Origin: Gemmatimonadota bacterium
Lineage (GTDB): Bacteria > Gemmatimonadota > Gemmatimonadetes > Gemmatimonadales > GWC2-71-9
Length of the DNA: 6,318 nucleotides
NCBI GenBank assembly: GCA_003221985.1
Contig: QHUQ01000142.1
Coordinates: forward strand, 1-6,318
Direction of reading: 5' to 3'
How positions within the stretch are numbered: position 1 is the stretch's first letter; each line of letters starts with the position of its first letter. The notes below the pieces were generated by a model. It had not been told where the DNA came from. It searched no databases and was given only the letters and a program-made list of their open reading frames with translations. The position numbers and the translations under genes are program-made. This document shows, piece after piece, positions 1 through 5,344 of the stretch.

Positions 1-25
1 GCCGATCGCGCGACGGCGCCGCTTC

Positions 26-54
26 TTGACATCTGATGTAGGACGGCAGAGCAT
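26..54 (+). promoter_or_regulatory. Putative promoter of the first vapBC operon
   Basis: A consensus-like -35 hexamer TTGACA lies at 26-31. With a 17-nt spacer the -10 position falls on GAGCAT (49-54), a poor match. Transcription would then begin at about 61-63, on or next to the ATG at 63, so the message would be leaderless or nearly so. No Shine-Dalgarno sequence precedes the ATG, which fits. The -35 is seen directly; the -10 and the leaderless reading are inference. The second module shows the same spacing. Confidence 0.4.
29..39. promoter_or_regulatory. Inverted repeat, likely VapB operator (module 1)
   Basis: ACATC-T-GATGT is a perfect 5-bp inverted repeat around one central base. It overlaps the end of the TTGACA -35 element. 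A nearby direct repeat, GCATCA-C-GCATCA (51-63), carries the same CATC core and runs into the start codon. Ribbon-helix-helix antitoxins usually repress their own operon by binding such short repeats in the promoter. The assignment rests on position only. Confidence 0.45.
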
Positions 55-62
55 CACGCATC

Positions 63-299
63 ATGGCAAGAACCACAATCGACCTCGATCCGGCCGTCCT
101 TCGCGAGCTCCGCCGCCGCAGTGCCCGCGAGGGGAAGAGCATGGGCCAGGTGGCGTCGGAACTCCTCGCGCGCGCCGCTGCAGGCGATGCCGCGACCCCG
201 TCTCCGGAGTTCGTGTGGACCACTGCCCCGCTCGGGCCCGCGCGCGTCGATCTCGAGGACAAGGAAGCCGTCCGGAGGGTCCTGGACGGATCGGGGTGA
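63..299 (+). CDS. vapB: VapB-type ribbon-helix-helix antitoxin (module 1)
   Basis: This 78-residue protein is the likely antitoxin partner of the PIN toxin that follows. The N-terminus reads as a ribbon-helix-helix DNA-binding fold: a short beta strand (ARTTIDLDP, residues 2-10), helix A (about 10-22, VLRELRRRSAREG) and helix B (about 25-39, SMGQVASELLARAAA). The C-terminal tail, with VWTTAPLGPARVDLEDK (about 51-67) and a final short helix, has the tryptophan plus acidic RVDLxDKEAV pattern common in antitoxins that wrap around VapC toxins of the Mtu_PIN type. It is expected to neutralise the toxin and, as a complex, repress its own promoter, where a short inverted repeat (29-39) is present. 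The ATG at 63 gives the usual antitoxin length. Its TGA overlaps the toxin GTG in the sequence GTGA, indicating translational coupling. Confidence 0.85.
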   Translation: MARTTIDLDPAVLRELRRRSAREGKSMGQVASELLARAAAGDAATPSPEFVWTTAPLGPARVDLEDKEAVRRVLDGSG

Positions 300-727
300 G
301 CGCGACGGTCGACGCCAACGTCCTCGTCTACGCATCGGACAACCGCGCTGCGGCACACGAGCAGGCCGAGGCGCTCGTCCGCCGCCTTGCCGCCGGACCC
401 GAGATCCTCTACCTGTTCTGGCCGGTGCTCCTGGGCTACCTGCGGATCGTCACCCACCCCGGAATCCTGACCAATCCCCTCTCCCCGGCGGACGCGCTTC
501 GGAACGTCGAGTCGCTCCTGGACCGACCTCACGTTCGAGCGCCCGGCGAGCTCGACGGTTTCTGGTCGATCTTCCGGTCGACCGCCGGCGATCGACCACG
601 AGGAAACGATGTCCCCGACGCGCACGTGGCGGCGCTGATGCGCCAACACGGCGTCCGTGTCATCTACACCCATGACCGGGACTTTCGCCGCTTCGACGGG
701 ATCGAGCCACGAGATCCATCGGCGTAG
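296..727 (+). CDS. vapC: VapC-type PIN-domain ribonuclease toxin (module 1)
   Basis: This is a 143-residue PIN-domain protein, the predicted Mg2+-dependent RNase toxin of the first module. The frame is open further upstream, but the GTG at 296 is the logical start. It overlaps the antitoxin stop by 4 bp and begins just before the first PIN motif, ATVDANVLVYA, with acidic D6. Later acidic motifs are GNDVPDAHVAAL (D105, D108) and the final THDRDFRRF (D127, D129). The middle section, LLGYLRIVTHPGIL (45-58), matches the LRxxTNPRxF-like signature of the PIN subfamily expanded in Mycobacterium tuberculosis (TIGR00028, from memory). Most other VapC proteins have a conserved Glu in this region; here the position is Gly/Tyr, as I recall is common in this subfamily. 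The likely target is tRNA or rRNA, but the exact RNA cannot be read from sequence. There is no sign of truncation. Confidence 0.87.
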   Translation: MSATVDANVLVYASDNRAAAHEQAEALVRRLAAGPEILYLFWPVLLGYLRIVTHPGILTNPLSPADALRNVESLLDRPHVRAPGELDGFWSIFRSTAGDRPRGNDVPDAHVAALMRQHGVRVIYTHDRDFRRFDGIEPRDPSA

Positions 728-751
728 CCGCGGGCTGACAACAAAAACCGA

Positions 752-780
752 TTGACTCATCATGATGAGTCACATAGGCT
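752..780 (+). promoter_or_regulatory. Putative promoter of the second vapBC operon
   Basis: TTGACT (752-757) is followed after exactly 17 nt by TAGGCT (775-780), which fits the TAnnnT form of a -10 element. Transcription would start about 7-8 nt later, at or next to the ATG at 788, giving a leaderless transcript. There is no Shine-Dalgarno sequence in front of that ATG. The stretch 738-775 is clearly more A+T-rich than its surroundings. The hexamers and spacing are visible; promoter activity is inferred. Confidence 0.5.
753..772. promoter_or_regulatory. Perfect 20-bp palindrome, likely VapB operator (module 2)
   Basis: TGACTCATCATGATGAGTCA is a perfect palindrome (10 bp + 10 bp, no spacer). 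It begins inside the -35 hexamer and fills the promoter spacer, ending 15 nt before the antitoxin ATG. A bound antitoxin or VapBC complex would block RNA polymerase. The chance of a perfect 20-bp palindrome at a given place is about one in a million (4 to the power of -10), and it sits exactly where an operator is expected. Confidence 0.75.
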
Positions 781-787
781 GCGCGAG

Positions 788-1045
788 ATGACCAAGCGGC
801 TGCAGGTCTTGTTCGAGGACGATGAGTTGCGCGAGCTTCAGAGGGTCGCCCGGCAGCATCGGATGACCACGGCCGAATGGGTCCGCAGGTCGCTCCGCGC
901 GGCGCGGGAGGCCGACGCGGCGGCGGACACGGGCCAGAAGCTGGGGGTGATCCGGCGGGCCGCGGGCTACTCCTTCCCGACTGGCGACATCGACAAGATG
1001 CTCTCGGAGATCGAGCAGGGCTACCTCGCCACCGACGAGGGATGA
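788..1045 (+). CDS. VapB-type ribbon-helix-helix antitoxin (module 2)
   Basis: This 85-residue protein starts with MTKRLQVLFEDDELRELQRV. It fits a ribbon-helix-helix antitoxin: a beta strand (about 4-10, RLQVLFE), helix A (about 11-25), and helix B (about 27-42, TTAEWVRRSLRAAREA). The C-terminal region has GVIRRAAGYSFPTGDIDKML (about 53-72), a pattern typical of PIN-toxin antitoxins that interact with the toxin through an aromatic and acidic tail. The frame allows an earlier TTG start at 752, but that codon lies in the -35 element and would place the palindrome inside the coding region. The ATG at 788 is preferred because it starts directly at the conserved strand. Its TGA overlaps the toxin ATG (ATGA, 1042-1045). 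It is only generically similar to the first antitoxin. Confidence 0.82.
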   Translation: MTKRLQVLFEDDELRELQRVARQHRMTTAEWVRRSLRAAREADAAADTGQKLGVIRRAAGYSFPTGDIDKMLSEIEQGYLATDEG

Positions 1046-1440
1046 TCTTCGTCGACTCTAACGTCCCGATGTATCTCGTCGGGGCGGATCACCCGCACAA
1101 AGCCGCCGCGCGCCGCCTGCTCGAGCGCGCGATCGTCGACGACGAGTCACTCACCACCGACGTCGAGGTCCTCCAGGAGCTCCTCCACCGCTACCTGACG
1201 ATCGGCCGGCACGACGCGATCGGGCCCGCCTGGGAGGCGATCGTCGGTGTCGTGGACGTGATCCATGAGGTCGAGCTCGAGGACGTCGCCCGGGCGCGGC
1301 GCCTCGTCGAGGCGGCGAGCAGCCTGTCGGCTCGGGACGCGGTTCACCTCGCGGTCATGCAGCGCCACGGCATCACCCGGATCCTGAGCTTCGACACCGG
1401 CTTCGACGGAATCGTGGGAGTCGAGCGCATCGGGACCTAG
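1042..1440 (+). CDS. VapC-type PIN-domain ribonuclease toxin (module 2)
   Basis: This 132-residue PIN-domain protein is a predicted metal-dependent RNase toxin, the partner of the antitoxin encoded directly upstream. The full set of PIN acids is visible: D5 in MIFVDSNVPMYLVG, E46 in DVEVLQELLHRY, D99 in LSARDAVHLAVM, and D118 (with D122) in ILSFDTGFDGI. The ATG at 1042 overlaps the antitoxin stop by 4 bp, with GAGGG directly before it, so translation is probably coupled. The frame is open well upstream, but that part reads through the antitoxin gene and is not real. The ARDAxHLAxM signature and the length are usual for stand-alone PIN toxins. It belongs to a different subgroup from the first toxin. 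The RNA target is unknown. Confidence 0.87.
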   Translation: MIFVDSNVPMYLVGADHPHKAAARRLLERAIVDDESLTTDVEVLQELLHRYLTIGRHDAIGPAWEAIVGVVDVIHEVELEDVARARRLVEAASSLSARDAVHLAVMQRHGITRILSFDTGFDGIVGVERIGT

Positions 1441-1563
1441 ACGACGGGTCGTTCCCGCAGACGGTCGGTCACGACTCGGTGATGCCTGCGCCCGGCCTGA
1501 ACGTCCAGACGCAGGTCCCCCCGTGGCGACCGCGACATCACTCCGGTCGTACGCGACCATTTG

Positions 1564-1596
1564 GAGCCCGGGTCGGCAGCCAGCCGGCCCGGGCTC
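1564..1596. terminator. Strong hairpin, probable bidirectional terminator
   Basis: GAGCCCGGG (1564-1572) pairs perfectly with CCCGGGCTC (1588-1596). The stem continues inward with a T-G wobble (1573/1587) and CGGC/GCCG (1574-1577/1583-1586), giving 14 pairs around the loop AGCCA. It lies between the convergent toxin gene (ends 1440) and propeller gene (ends 1617 on the other strand). The downstream flank is only mildly T-rich on the + side (TCTGTTC) and lacks a T-run on the - side, so it may not be a classical rho-independent terminator. A smaller hairpin, GGTCG-TACG-CGACC, lies beside it at 1545-1558. The rest of 1441-1616 shows no gene. Confidence 0.65.
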
Positions 1597-1616
1597 TCTG
1601 TTCAGGCTCGAGCGCA

Positions 1617-2549
1617 TCAGCGCTCGACGACGACCACCTCGTACGTCGTCGCCGTCGGCGGAAAGCCCGTGATGAACTTGGCGTTCACGGCGCCAAGCGC
1701 GTTGCCGAACCGGGCGACCGTCGTCGGAGTCACGAAGGCTCCGTCGACGTCGTCGTTTGTGATCACCCGCTGGACGGTGGCCGACGAGAGATCGCCGGAC
1801 AGCCGCAGCTCGGTGATCTGGTTGCTGAAGTTCTGGACCGCCCAGACCCGGCCCGCCTCGAACAGGATCCCGTCGATGTTCAGGAGGTCCGCCCCGGCGA
1901 TCGCAGCGCTCGCGCCCGTCGTCGGGTTGACGGTGTAGATCGTGGCGTTGTTGCTGTGGGCGACGATCAGGGTCGAGCCGTCCGGCGTCGCGGCGATGCC
2001 GTTCAGGTTGAAGCCCGGCGTCACCTCGCCGGCCGGGCCGCTGACGACGAGGGTCGACGCGGTGCCGACCGTGCCGTCGTCGTTGATCGGCACGCGGTAC
2101 AGGTGGGGCTGAACCGAGTCGGTGAACCAGGCCGCGCCACCGGCGACGATCACGTCGTTGACGATCGAGCCTGGCGGCGTCCCAAACTGGAACGACGCGA
2201 CGTCAGCGCCGGTCCGCAGGTCATAGACGTAGCCCTGGCCGGTGAAGCCGCCCGCGACGAAGAGCAGGCCATGCTCGAGGTCGACGCGCAGCCCGAGTGC
2301 GTTCCGTCCGGGGGGCGGATCGATGAACTTCGTCACCGCGCCGGTCCGGATGTCGCCGCGGAAGATGTCGCCCTGGAAGAGGTCGCCCGCGTAGAAGGTC
2401 GTCCCGGCGCCACTCGCGATTCCTTCCGCGGACGTCGCGCCGGTCAGCGTGATCGTGTGTGGCAGCGGCCGTGCCGCGAGCACGGTCCCGCTCACGAGGG
2501 CGCTGGCGAGGATCGCGGCGATCGAGATCGCGCCAACGAGTCGTGCCAT
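1617..2549 (-). CDS. Exported SMP-30/gluconolactonase-like beta-propeller protein
   Basis: This 310-residue protein has an N-terminal signal peptide: MARL, a hydrophobic stretch (about 5-24), and a likely cleavage after A25 in VLA|AR. There is no lipobox, so it is probably released or periplasmic. The rest is built of repeated beta-strand blades of the SMP-30/gluconolactonase/NHL type. Four residues line up with the human SMP-30 metal/substrate set (E18, N103, N154, D204): E42 in SAEGIA, N131 in IVNDVIVAGG followed by WFTDS, N183 in LNGIAATPDG, and D226 in NIDGILFEAG, at similar spacings. The fold assignment is firmer than any activity; lactone hydrolysis is possible, and the substrate is unknown. 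The start is well supported: GGAGGAGG lies 5 nt before the ATG. A 96-bp gap separates it from the acetyltransferase gene upstream, so it may be transcribed on its own. Similar proteins are sometimes labelled superoxide dismutase in databases; nothing here supports that. Confidence 0.75.
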   Translation of the reverse strand: MARLVGAISIAAILASALVSGTVLAARPLPHTITLTGATSAEGIASGAGTTFYAGDLFQGDIFRGDIRTGAVTKFIDPPPGRNALGLRVDLEHGLLFVAGGFTGQGYVYDLRTGADVASFQFGTPPGSIVNDVIVAGGAAWFTDSVQPHLYRVPINDDGTVGTASTLVVSGPAGEVTPGFNLNGIAATPDGSTLIVAHSNNATIYTVNPTTGASAAIAGADLLNIDGILFEAGRVWAVQNFSNQITELRLSGDLSSATVQRVITNDDVDGAFVTPTTVARFGNALGAVNAKFITGFPPTATTYEVVVVER

Positions 2550-2588
2550 GGGGGCCTCCTCCCTGTCTGGTCGCGTCCCTGGGCAAGA

Positions 2589-2617
2589 ATCGTAGGCCGG
2601 GTATCCCGGGGCGGCAA
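2589..2617 (-). promoter_or_regulatory. Possible promoter of the propeller gene
   Basis: On the - strand, TTGCCG (2617-2612) is followed after 17 nt by TACGAT (2594-2589), which fits the TAnnnT -10 form. The ATG is about 40 nt further on, with a good ribosome binding site between. The spacer holds a small inverted repeat, CCGGG-TAT-CCCGG (2597-2609), which could be an operator or a chance G+C-rich dyad. It lies in the 96-bp gap after the acetyltransferase stop codon. Confidence 0.35.
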
Positions 2618-2645
2618 ACGCGGCCGAGATGCAGAGGGCAGCGAC

Positions 2646-3536
2646 TCAGAGGAACAACGACGGCCCGAACGGGATGAACCGATCGAACTGGCCGAACGGC
2701 TCGCTGGACATGAGCATCGTCAGCGGCGGGTCGATCTTGTAGCCGCGGCCGAGGAGATGGCGCATCGCGACCTCGTTCGGCATCGGGACGTCCAACGACA
2801 GCTCGTCCATCCCGAGCGCGCGGGCGCGAGCCTGGGCGTGGCCGAGGATCGGGACGAGATCGGTCGGATCGAGGGCGGCGATCGGACCGGAGCCGGCCGC
2901 GCTGACAAAGGAGAAGCCGATCGCTCGACCGGCCCGCCGGAAGATCGTCCCAGACCGCTGCTCGAGGAGCCATGCGTAGTCGTCGTCGCGCGGGTAACCG
3001 AGAACGGCGGTCTCGATCGCCGCCAGCTCGGGGACATCTTCGAGCGTCGCCGTCGCGGCCTCGAGGCCGCCGAGGTCCGGCGCGTCGGCGCTCGCCGGTG
3101 ACCCGGACATCGACGCGATCGGGAACCGGACGACGGTCCCCGCGCGGTAGTAGCGGGCAAGGGCCCGGACGTCCGTCGTGGCGATGATCGCCCGGACTGC
3201 GCCGCGGCCCAGCGGGAACGCGCGCTCGATCAGCTCCCGACCCAAGCCGGCCGACTGGCGGTCCGGCCGGACGAACAGCTCGGTCAGCTCGAACAGCCCG
3301 CCGCGCTCGACCGACCGCGAGTAGCCGAGCATCGCAGCGTCGGCGTCATCGACCGCGATCCACCACTCGGCGGCGGTCGTTGCGACATGTCGGAGCAGCG
3401 GCTCCAGGTGCCGCCAGAACTCCTCGGGATCCGAGAAGAACTCGTTCCCCTGGCGGGCGAAGAGATCGCCCATCGAGGCGATCGACAGGTCGAAGCACGC
3501 CCGGATGTCGTCCGGCGTGCCTCGCCGGATCGTCAC
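2646..3536 (-). CDS. Tandem GNAT-family N-acetyltransferase
   Basis: This 296-residue cytosolic protein is predicted to move an acetyl group from acetyl-CoA to an amine. The N-terminal half is a GNAT domain: it opens with MTIRRGTPDDIRACFDLS, has the strand WWIAVDD (about 58-64), and carries motif A, ELFVRPDRQSAGLGREL (86-102). The acetyl-CoA pyrophosphate-binding loop there is Q94-x-x-G97-x-G99. The C-terminal half (about 155-296) looks like a second, degenerate GNAT-like domain, with LEDVPELAAIE, GPIAALDPTDLVPIL and LDVPMPNEVAMRHLLGRGYK, but without an acetyl-CoA loop. This resembles two-domain acetyltransferases such as the YitH/Acetyltransf_18 type. The GTG at 3536 is chosen because the GNAT domain begins there and GGGGAGG lies about 10 nt upstream. 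A GTG at 3575 would add 13 residues (MPQLVRAGGGLAG) but has no such site. It lies 50 bp after the efflux gene, probably in the same operon. The substrate is unknown; drug or metabolite modification is a guess from context. Confidence 0.8.
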   Translation of the reverse strand: MTIRRGTPDDIRACFDLSIASMGDLFARQGNEFFSDPEEFWRHLEPLLRHVATTAAEWWIAVDDADAAMLGYSRSVERGGLFELTELFVRPDRQSAGLGRELIERAFPLGRGAVRAIIATTDVRALARYYRAGTVVRFPIASMSGSPASADAPDLGGLEAATATLEDVPELAAIETAVLGYPRDDDYAWLLEQRSGTIFRRAGRAIGFSFVSAAGSGPIAALDPTDLVPILGHAQARARALGMDELSLDVPMPNEVAMRHLLGRGYKIDPPLTMLMSSEPFGQFDRFIPFGPSLFL

Positions 3537-3546
3537 GCCGGCGAGG

Positions 3547-3553
3547 CCTCCCC
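3547..3553 (-). promoter_or_regulatory. Ribosome binding site deciding the acetyltransferase start
   Basis: GGGGAGG on the - strand lies 10 nt before the GTG at 3536. The spacing is slightly long, but no comparable sequence precedes the alternative GTG at 3575. This favours the shorter protein. Confidence 0.5.
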
Positions 3554-3586
3554 CGGCCCGGACGAGCTGCGGCACCGGCTCGTCGA

Positions 3587-5257
3587 TCAGGCGACGGCGT
3601 CGCCCTCGGCCGATCCCGGCAACCGCGAGGACTGGCCCTCACGAAGGGTCGCGCCGCCTTCGAACGTCGTTCGCATCGGCACTTCATGCAGGAACAGCAC
3701 GAACAGCGCCGCCAGGAGGGACGCCACGATCCCGACCCAGAACGTGTTCGCGATCGCGATCGAGATGGCCTCGTGGATGCCGGCCACGATGTGCGGGATC
3801 TGCGGCTCGACGATGGGCTTGAAGGCGTCCGGTGTCGCCGCGAGGATCTTCGTCCCGAGATCGCCGGTGCCCGTCAGGTCGAGCTGGCCGCTCCCGCCGC
3901 CGCCGGCGAAGGCGTCGACCATCTGCTGCGGCACTCCGGCCGCGACGAGCTGCGTCGGGATCTCCGTCTTCACCCGGTCCGCGAACAGCGTTCCGGCGAT
4001 CGTCAGCCCGACGGTCCCGCCGATCTGCTGGAAGAACGTCAGGCTGCTCGTGGCGACGCCGATCCGATCGGGCGACACGGCGTTCTGGACGATCAGCGTG
4101 AAGATCGCGAACGACGGCCCGATCCCGAGCCCGGCGAGAGCCATCCATAGCCACAGGGTCGGGCGATCCGTCGCGGTCCGGAGGTTCGTGAGGAGCAGCA
4201 GCGACGCCGACAGCAGCAGGAGCGAGCCGAAGATCAGGAACTTGTAGCGCCCGACCCGGGCGACGATCTGGCCGGACGCGACCGCGCTGAAGATCAGTCC
4301 CGCCAGCAGGGGCAGGATGTTGTAACCCGACTCCGTTGCGCTCGTTCCGACGACGGCCTGGAACCAGCGCGGGAGGAAGATGATCGCGGAGAGGAACCCG
4401 AAGCCGGCGAGGAACATCGCCGCCACGGAGATCGTGAACGTCCGCAGCCGGAACAGGCCAAGCGGAACGATCGGGTCCTTGGCCCGCGACTCAACCCAGA
4501 CGAAGACGATGCCGAGGACGATGCCGACGAGCATCAGGCCGCCGACGGCGGGGTCGGTCCACTGGCCGCCCTGCTTGTTCGACAGCCCGACGAGGAACGG
4601 CGCGACCGCGCCGGTGAAGACGGCGGCACCGAGGTAGTCGACGTTCTTCCCGGCCTCCGGGTGGCGGATCGCCGGCAGCAGGCGCCACAGGATGAACAGC
4701 GAGACCAGCCCGAGCGGGACGTTGATGAAGAAGATCCAGTGCCAGCCCCACGTGTCGGTGATGAACCCACCGAGGCCAGGGCCGACGAGCGACGACAGGC
4801 CGAAGACGGCGCCGAACGAGCCGAGGTACTTGCCCCGCTCCGCCGGCGTGTAGAGGTCGGCCACCACTGCGAGCGCGATCGGGAAGACCGCGCCGCCACC
4901 GAGGCCCTGCAGCCCGCGGAACAGGATGAACTGCTCCATGGTCTGGCTGAGGCCAGACAGGGCCGAGCTGGCGATGAACAGGCCGACGGCGAAGATGACG
5001 ATCGGGCGGCGGCCGTACAGGTCGGACAGCTTGCCGTAGATCGGGCCGCTGATCGTCGATGTCAGCAGGTAGATCGTGACCGACCACGTGTACACCGCGT
5101 TCCCGTTGAGGTCGGTGATGATCTTCGGCAGGGCCGTGCCGACGACCGTCTGGTCCAGCGCGAAGAGGAACATCGCGAGGAGCATCGCGCCGAGGATCTC
5201 GAGCTTGGCGCGTGGGGAGAGATGGAGTGCGGCCTCTTCGGCGGTCGCAGACGTCAT
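3587..5257 (-). CDS. DHA2-family (EmrB/QacA-like) MFS drug efflux transporter, 14 TM
   Basis: This 556-residue inner-membrane protein is a predicted proton-driven multidrug exporter. Hallmarks in order: the TM1 motif LDQTVVGTALPKI (34-46) typical of 14-TM drug:H+ antiporters; motif A, GKLSDLYGRRP (75-85); the TM4 region RGLQGLGGGAVFPIALAVVA (114-133) with R114; the antiporter motif C in TM5, GLSSLVGPGLGGF (153-165), followed by WGWHWIFFINVPLG (170-183). Further hydrophobic segments run to a last TM near the C-terminus (AIANTFWVGIVASLLAALFV). A loop of about 90 residues before it includes a Gly-rich stretch (AFAGGGGSGQLDL), as is common in this family. The length is normal. The ATG at 5257 is chosen because AGGAGG lies 5 nt upstream; an ATG at 5293 adds 12 residues but spans that site. 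The ABC permease gene lies 87 bp upstream on the same strand. The drug specificity cannot be read. Confidence 0.92.
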   Translation of the reverse strand: MTSATAEEAALHLSPRAKLEILGAMLLAMFLFALDQTVVGTALPKIITDLNGNAVYTWSVTIYLLTSTISGPIYGKLSDLYGRRPIVIFAVGLFIASSALSGLSQTMEQFILFRGLQGLGGGAVFPIALAVVADLYTPAERGKYLGSFGAVFGLSSLVGPGLGGFITDTWGWHWIFFINVPLGLVSLFILWRLLPAIRHPEAGKNVDYLGAAVFTGAVAPFLVGLSNKQGGQWTDPAVGGLMLVGIVLGIVFVWVESRAKDPIVPLGLFRLRTFTISVAAMFLAGFGFLSAIIFLPRWFQAVVGTSATESGYNILPLLAGLIFSAVASGQIVARVGRYKFLIFGSLLLLSASLLLLTNLRTATDRPTLWLWMALAGLGIGPSFAIFTLIVQNAVSPDRIGVATSSLTFFQQIGGTVGLTIAGTLFADRVKTEIPTQLVAAGVPQQMVDAFAGGGGSGQLDLTGTGDLGTKILAATPDAFKPIVEPQIPHIVAGIHEAISIAIANTFWVGIVASLLAALFVLFLHEVPMRTTFEGGATLREGQSSRLPGSAEGDAVA

Positions 5258-5262
5258 GGGGT

Positions 5263-5268
5263 CCTCCT
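5263..5268 (-). promoter_or_regulatory. Ribosome binding site deciding the MFS transporter start
   Basis: A perfect AGGAGG on the - strand lies 5 nt before the ATG at 5257. It settles the start against the in-frame ATG at 5293, which would put this site inside the coding region. Confidence 0.8.
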
Positions 5269-5285
5269 GGGCGTGGGGCACCAAT

Positions 5286-5339
5286 AGTGACATCTGTACT
5301 GACCAGATTGCGGCAGGAAACTCATCGGTCGTCGACGAC
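5286..5339. promoter_or_regulatory. Dyad-rich leader upstream of the MFS gene, possible operator
   Basis: The 87-bp gap between the ABC permease stop and the MFS start contains two inverted repeats. ATCTG-N7-CAGAT (5292-5308) is of a size and layout often bound by TetR- or MarR-type repressors of efflux genes. GTCGTCGACGAC (5328-5339) is a perfect 12-bp palindrome, but in G+C-rich sequence full of CG and TCG it is less striking. No clear -10/-35 pair was found here. Regulatory function is a guess from position. Confidence 0.25.
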
Positions 5340-5344
5340 GTCGC

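Larger units (their letters stand above)
1..62. other. Left edge, upstream region of the first vapBC operon
   Basis: Apart from the promoter elements, frame 1 reads ADRATAPLLDI and stops at 34-36. This could be the tail of an upstream + strand gene, but eleven codons are too few to judge. Confidence 0.2.

Noticed and set aside
26..295. N-terminal extension of the first toxin frame
   Set aside because: It reads through the antitoxin gene in another frame with an Arg/Pro-rich translation. The PIN domain begins at the GTG at 296.
1441..1457. Small dyads ACGAC-GG-GTCGT and CGGG-TCGTT-CCCG just after the second toxin gene
   Set aside because: The first has too short a loop and the second only a 4-bp stem; the hairpin at 1564-1596 is a much better terminator candidate.
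1479..3101. A 540-codon open frame on the + strand, antisense to the propeller and acetyltransferase genes
   Set aside because: Its translation is Arg/Asp/Gly-rich with no recognisable domain, and it lies opposite two genes with clear families. Long antisense frames are common in G+C-rich DNA.
3746..3765. CGCGATCGCGATCG run resembling the cyanobacterial HIP1 octamer GCGATCGC
   Set aside because: Most GATC sites in the window are not in the octamer context, and the run lies within normal coding sequence, so it does not indicate a HIP1 genome.
4661..5287. A + strand open frame opposite the MFS gene
   Set aside because: It is a charged, low-complexity translation (RRQAEDGAERAEV-like) and a shadow of a well-supported transporter gene.
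5288..5296. TGACATCTG, shared with the first vapBC promoter (27-35)
   Set aside because: A single shared 9-mer within 6.3 kb is easily chance. The surrounding bases do not match, and the genes are unrelated.
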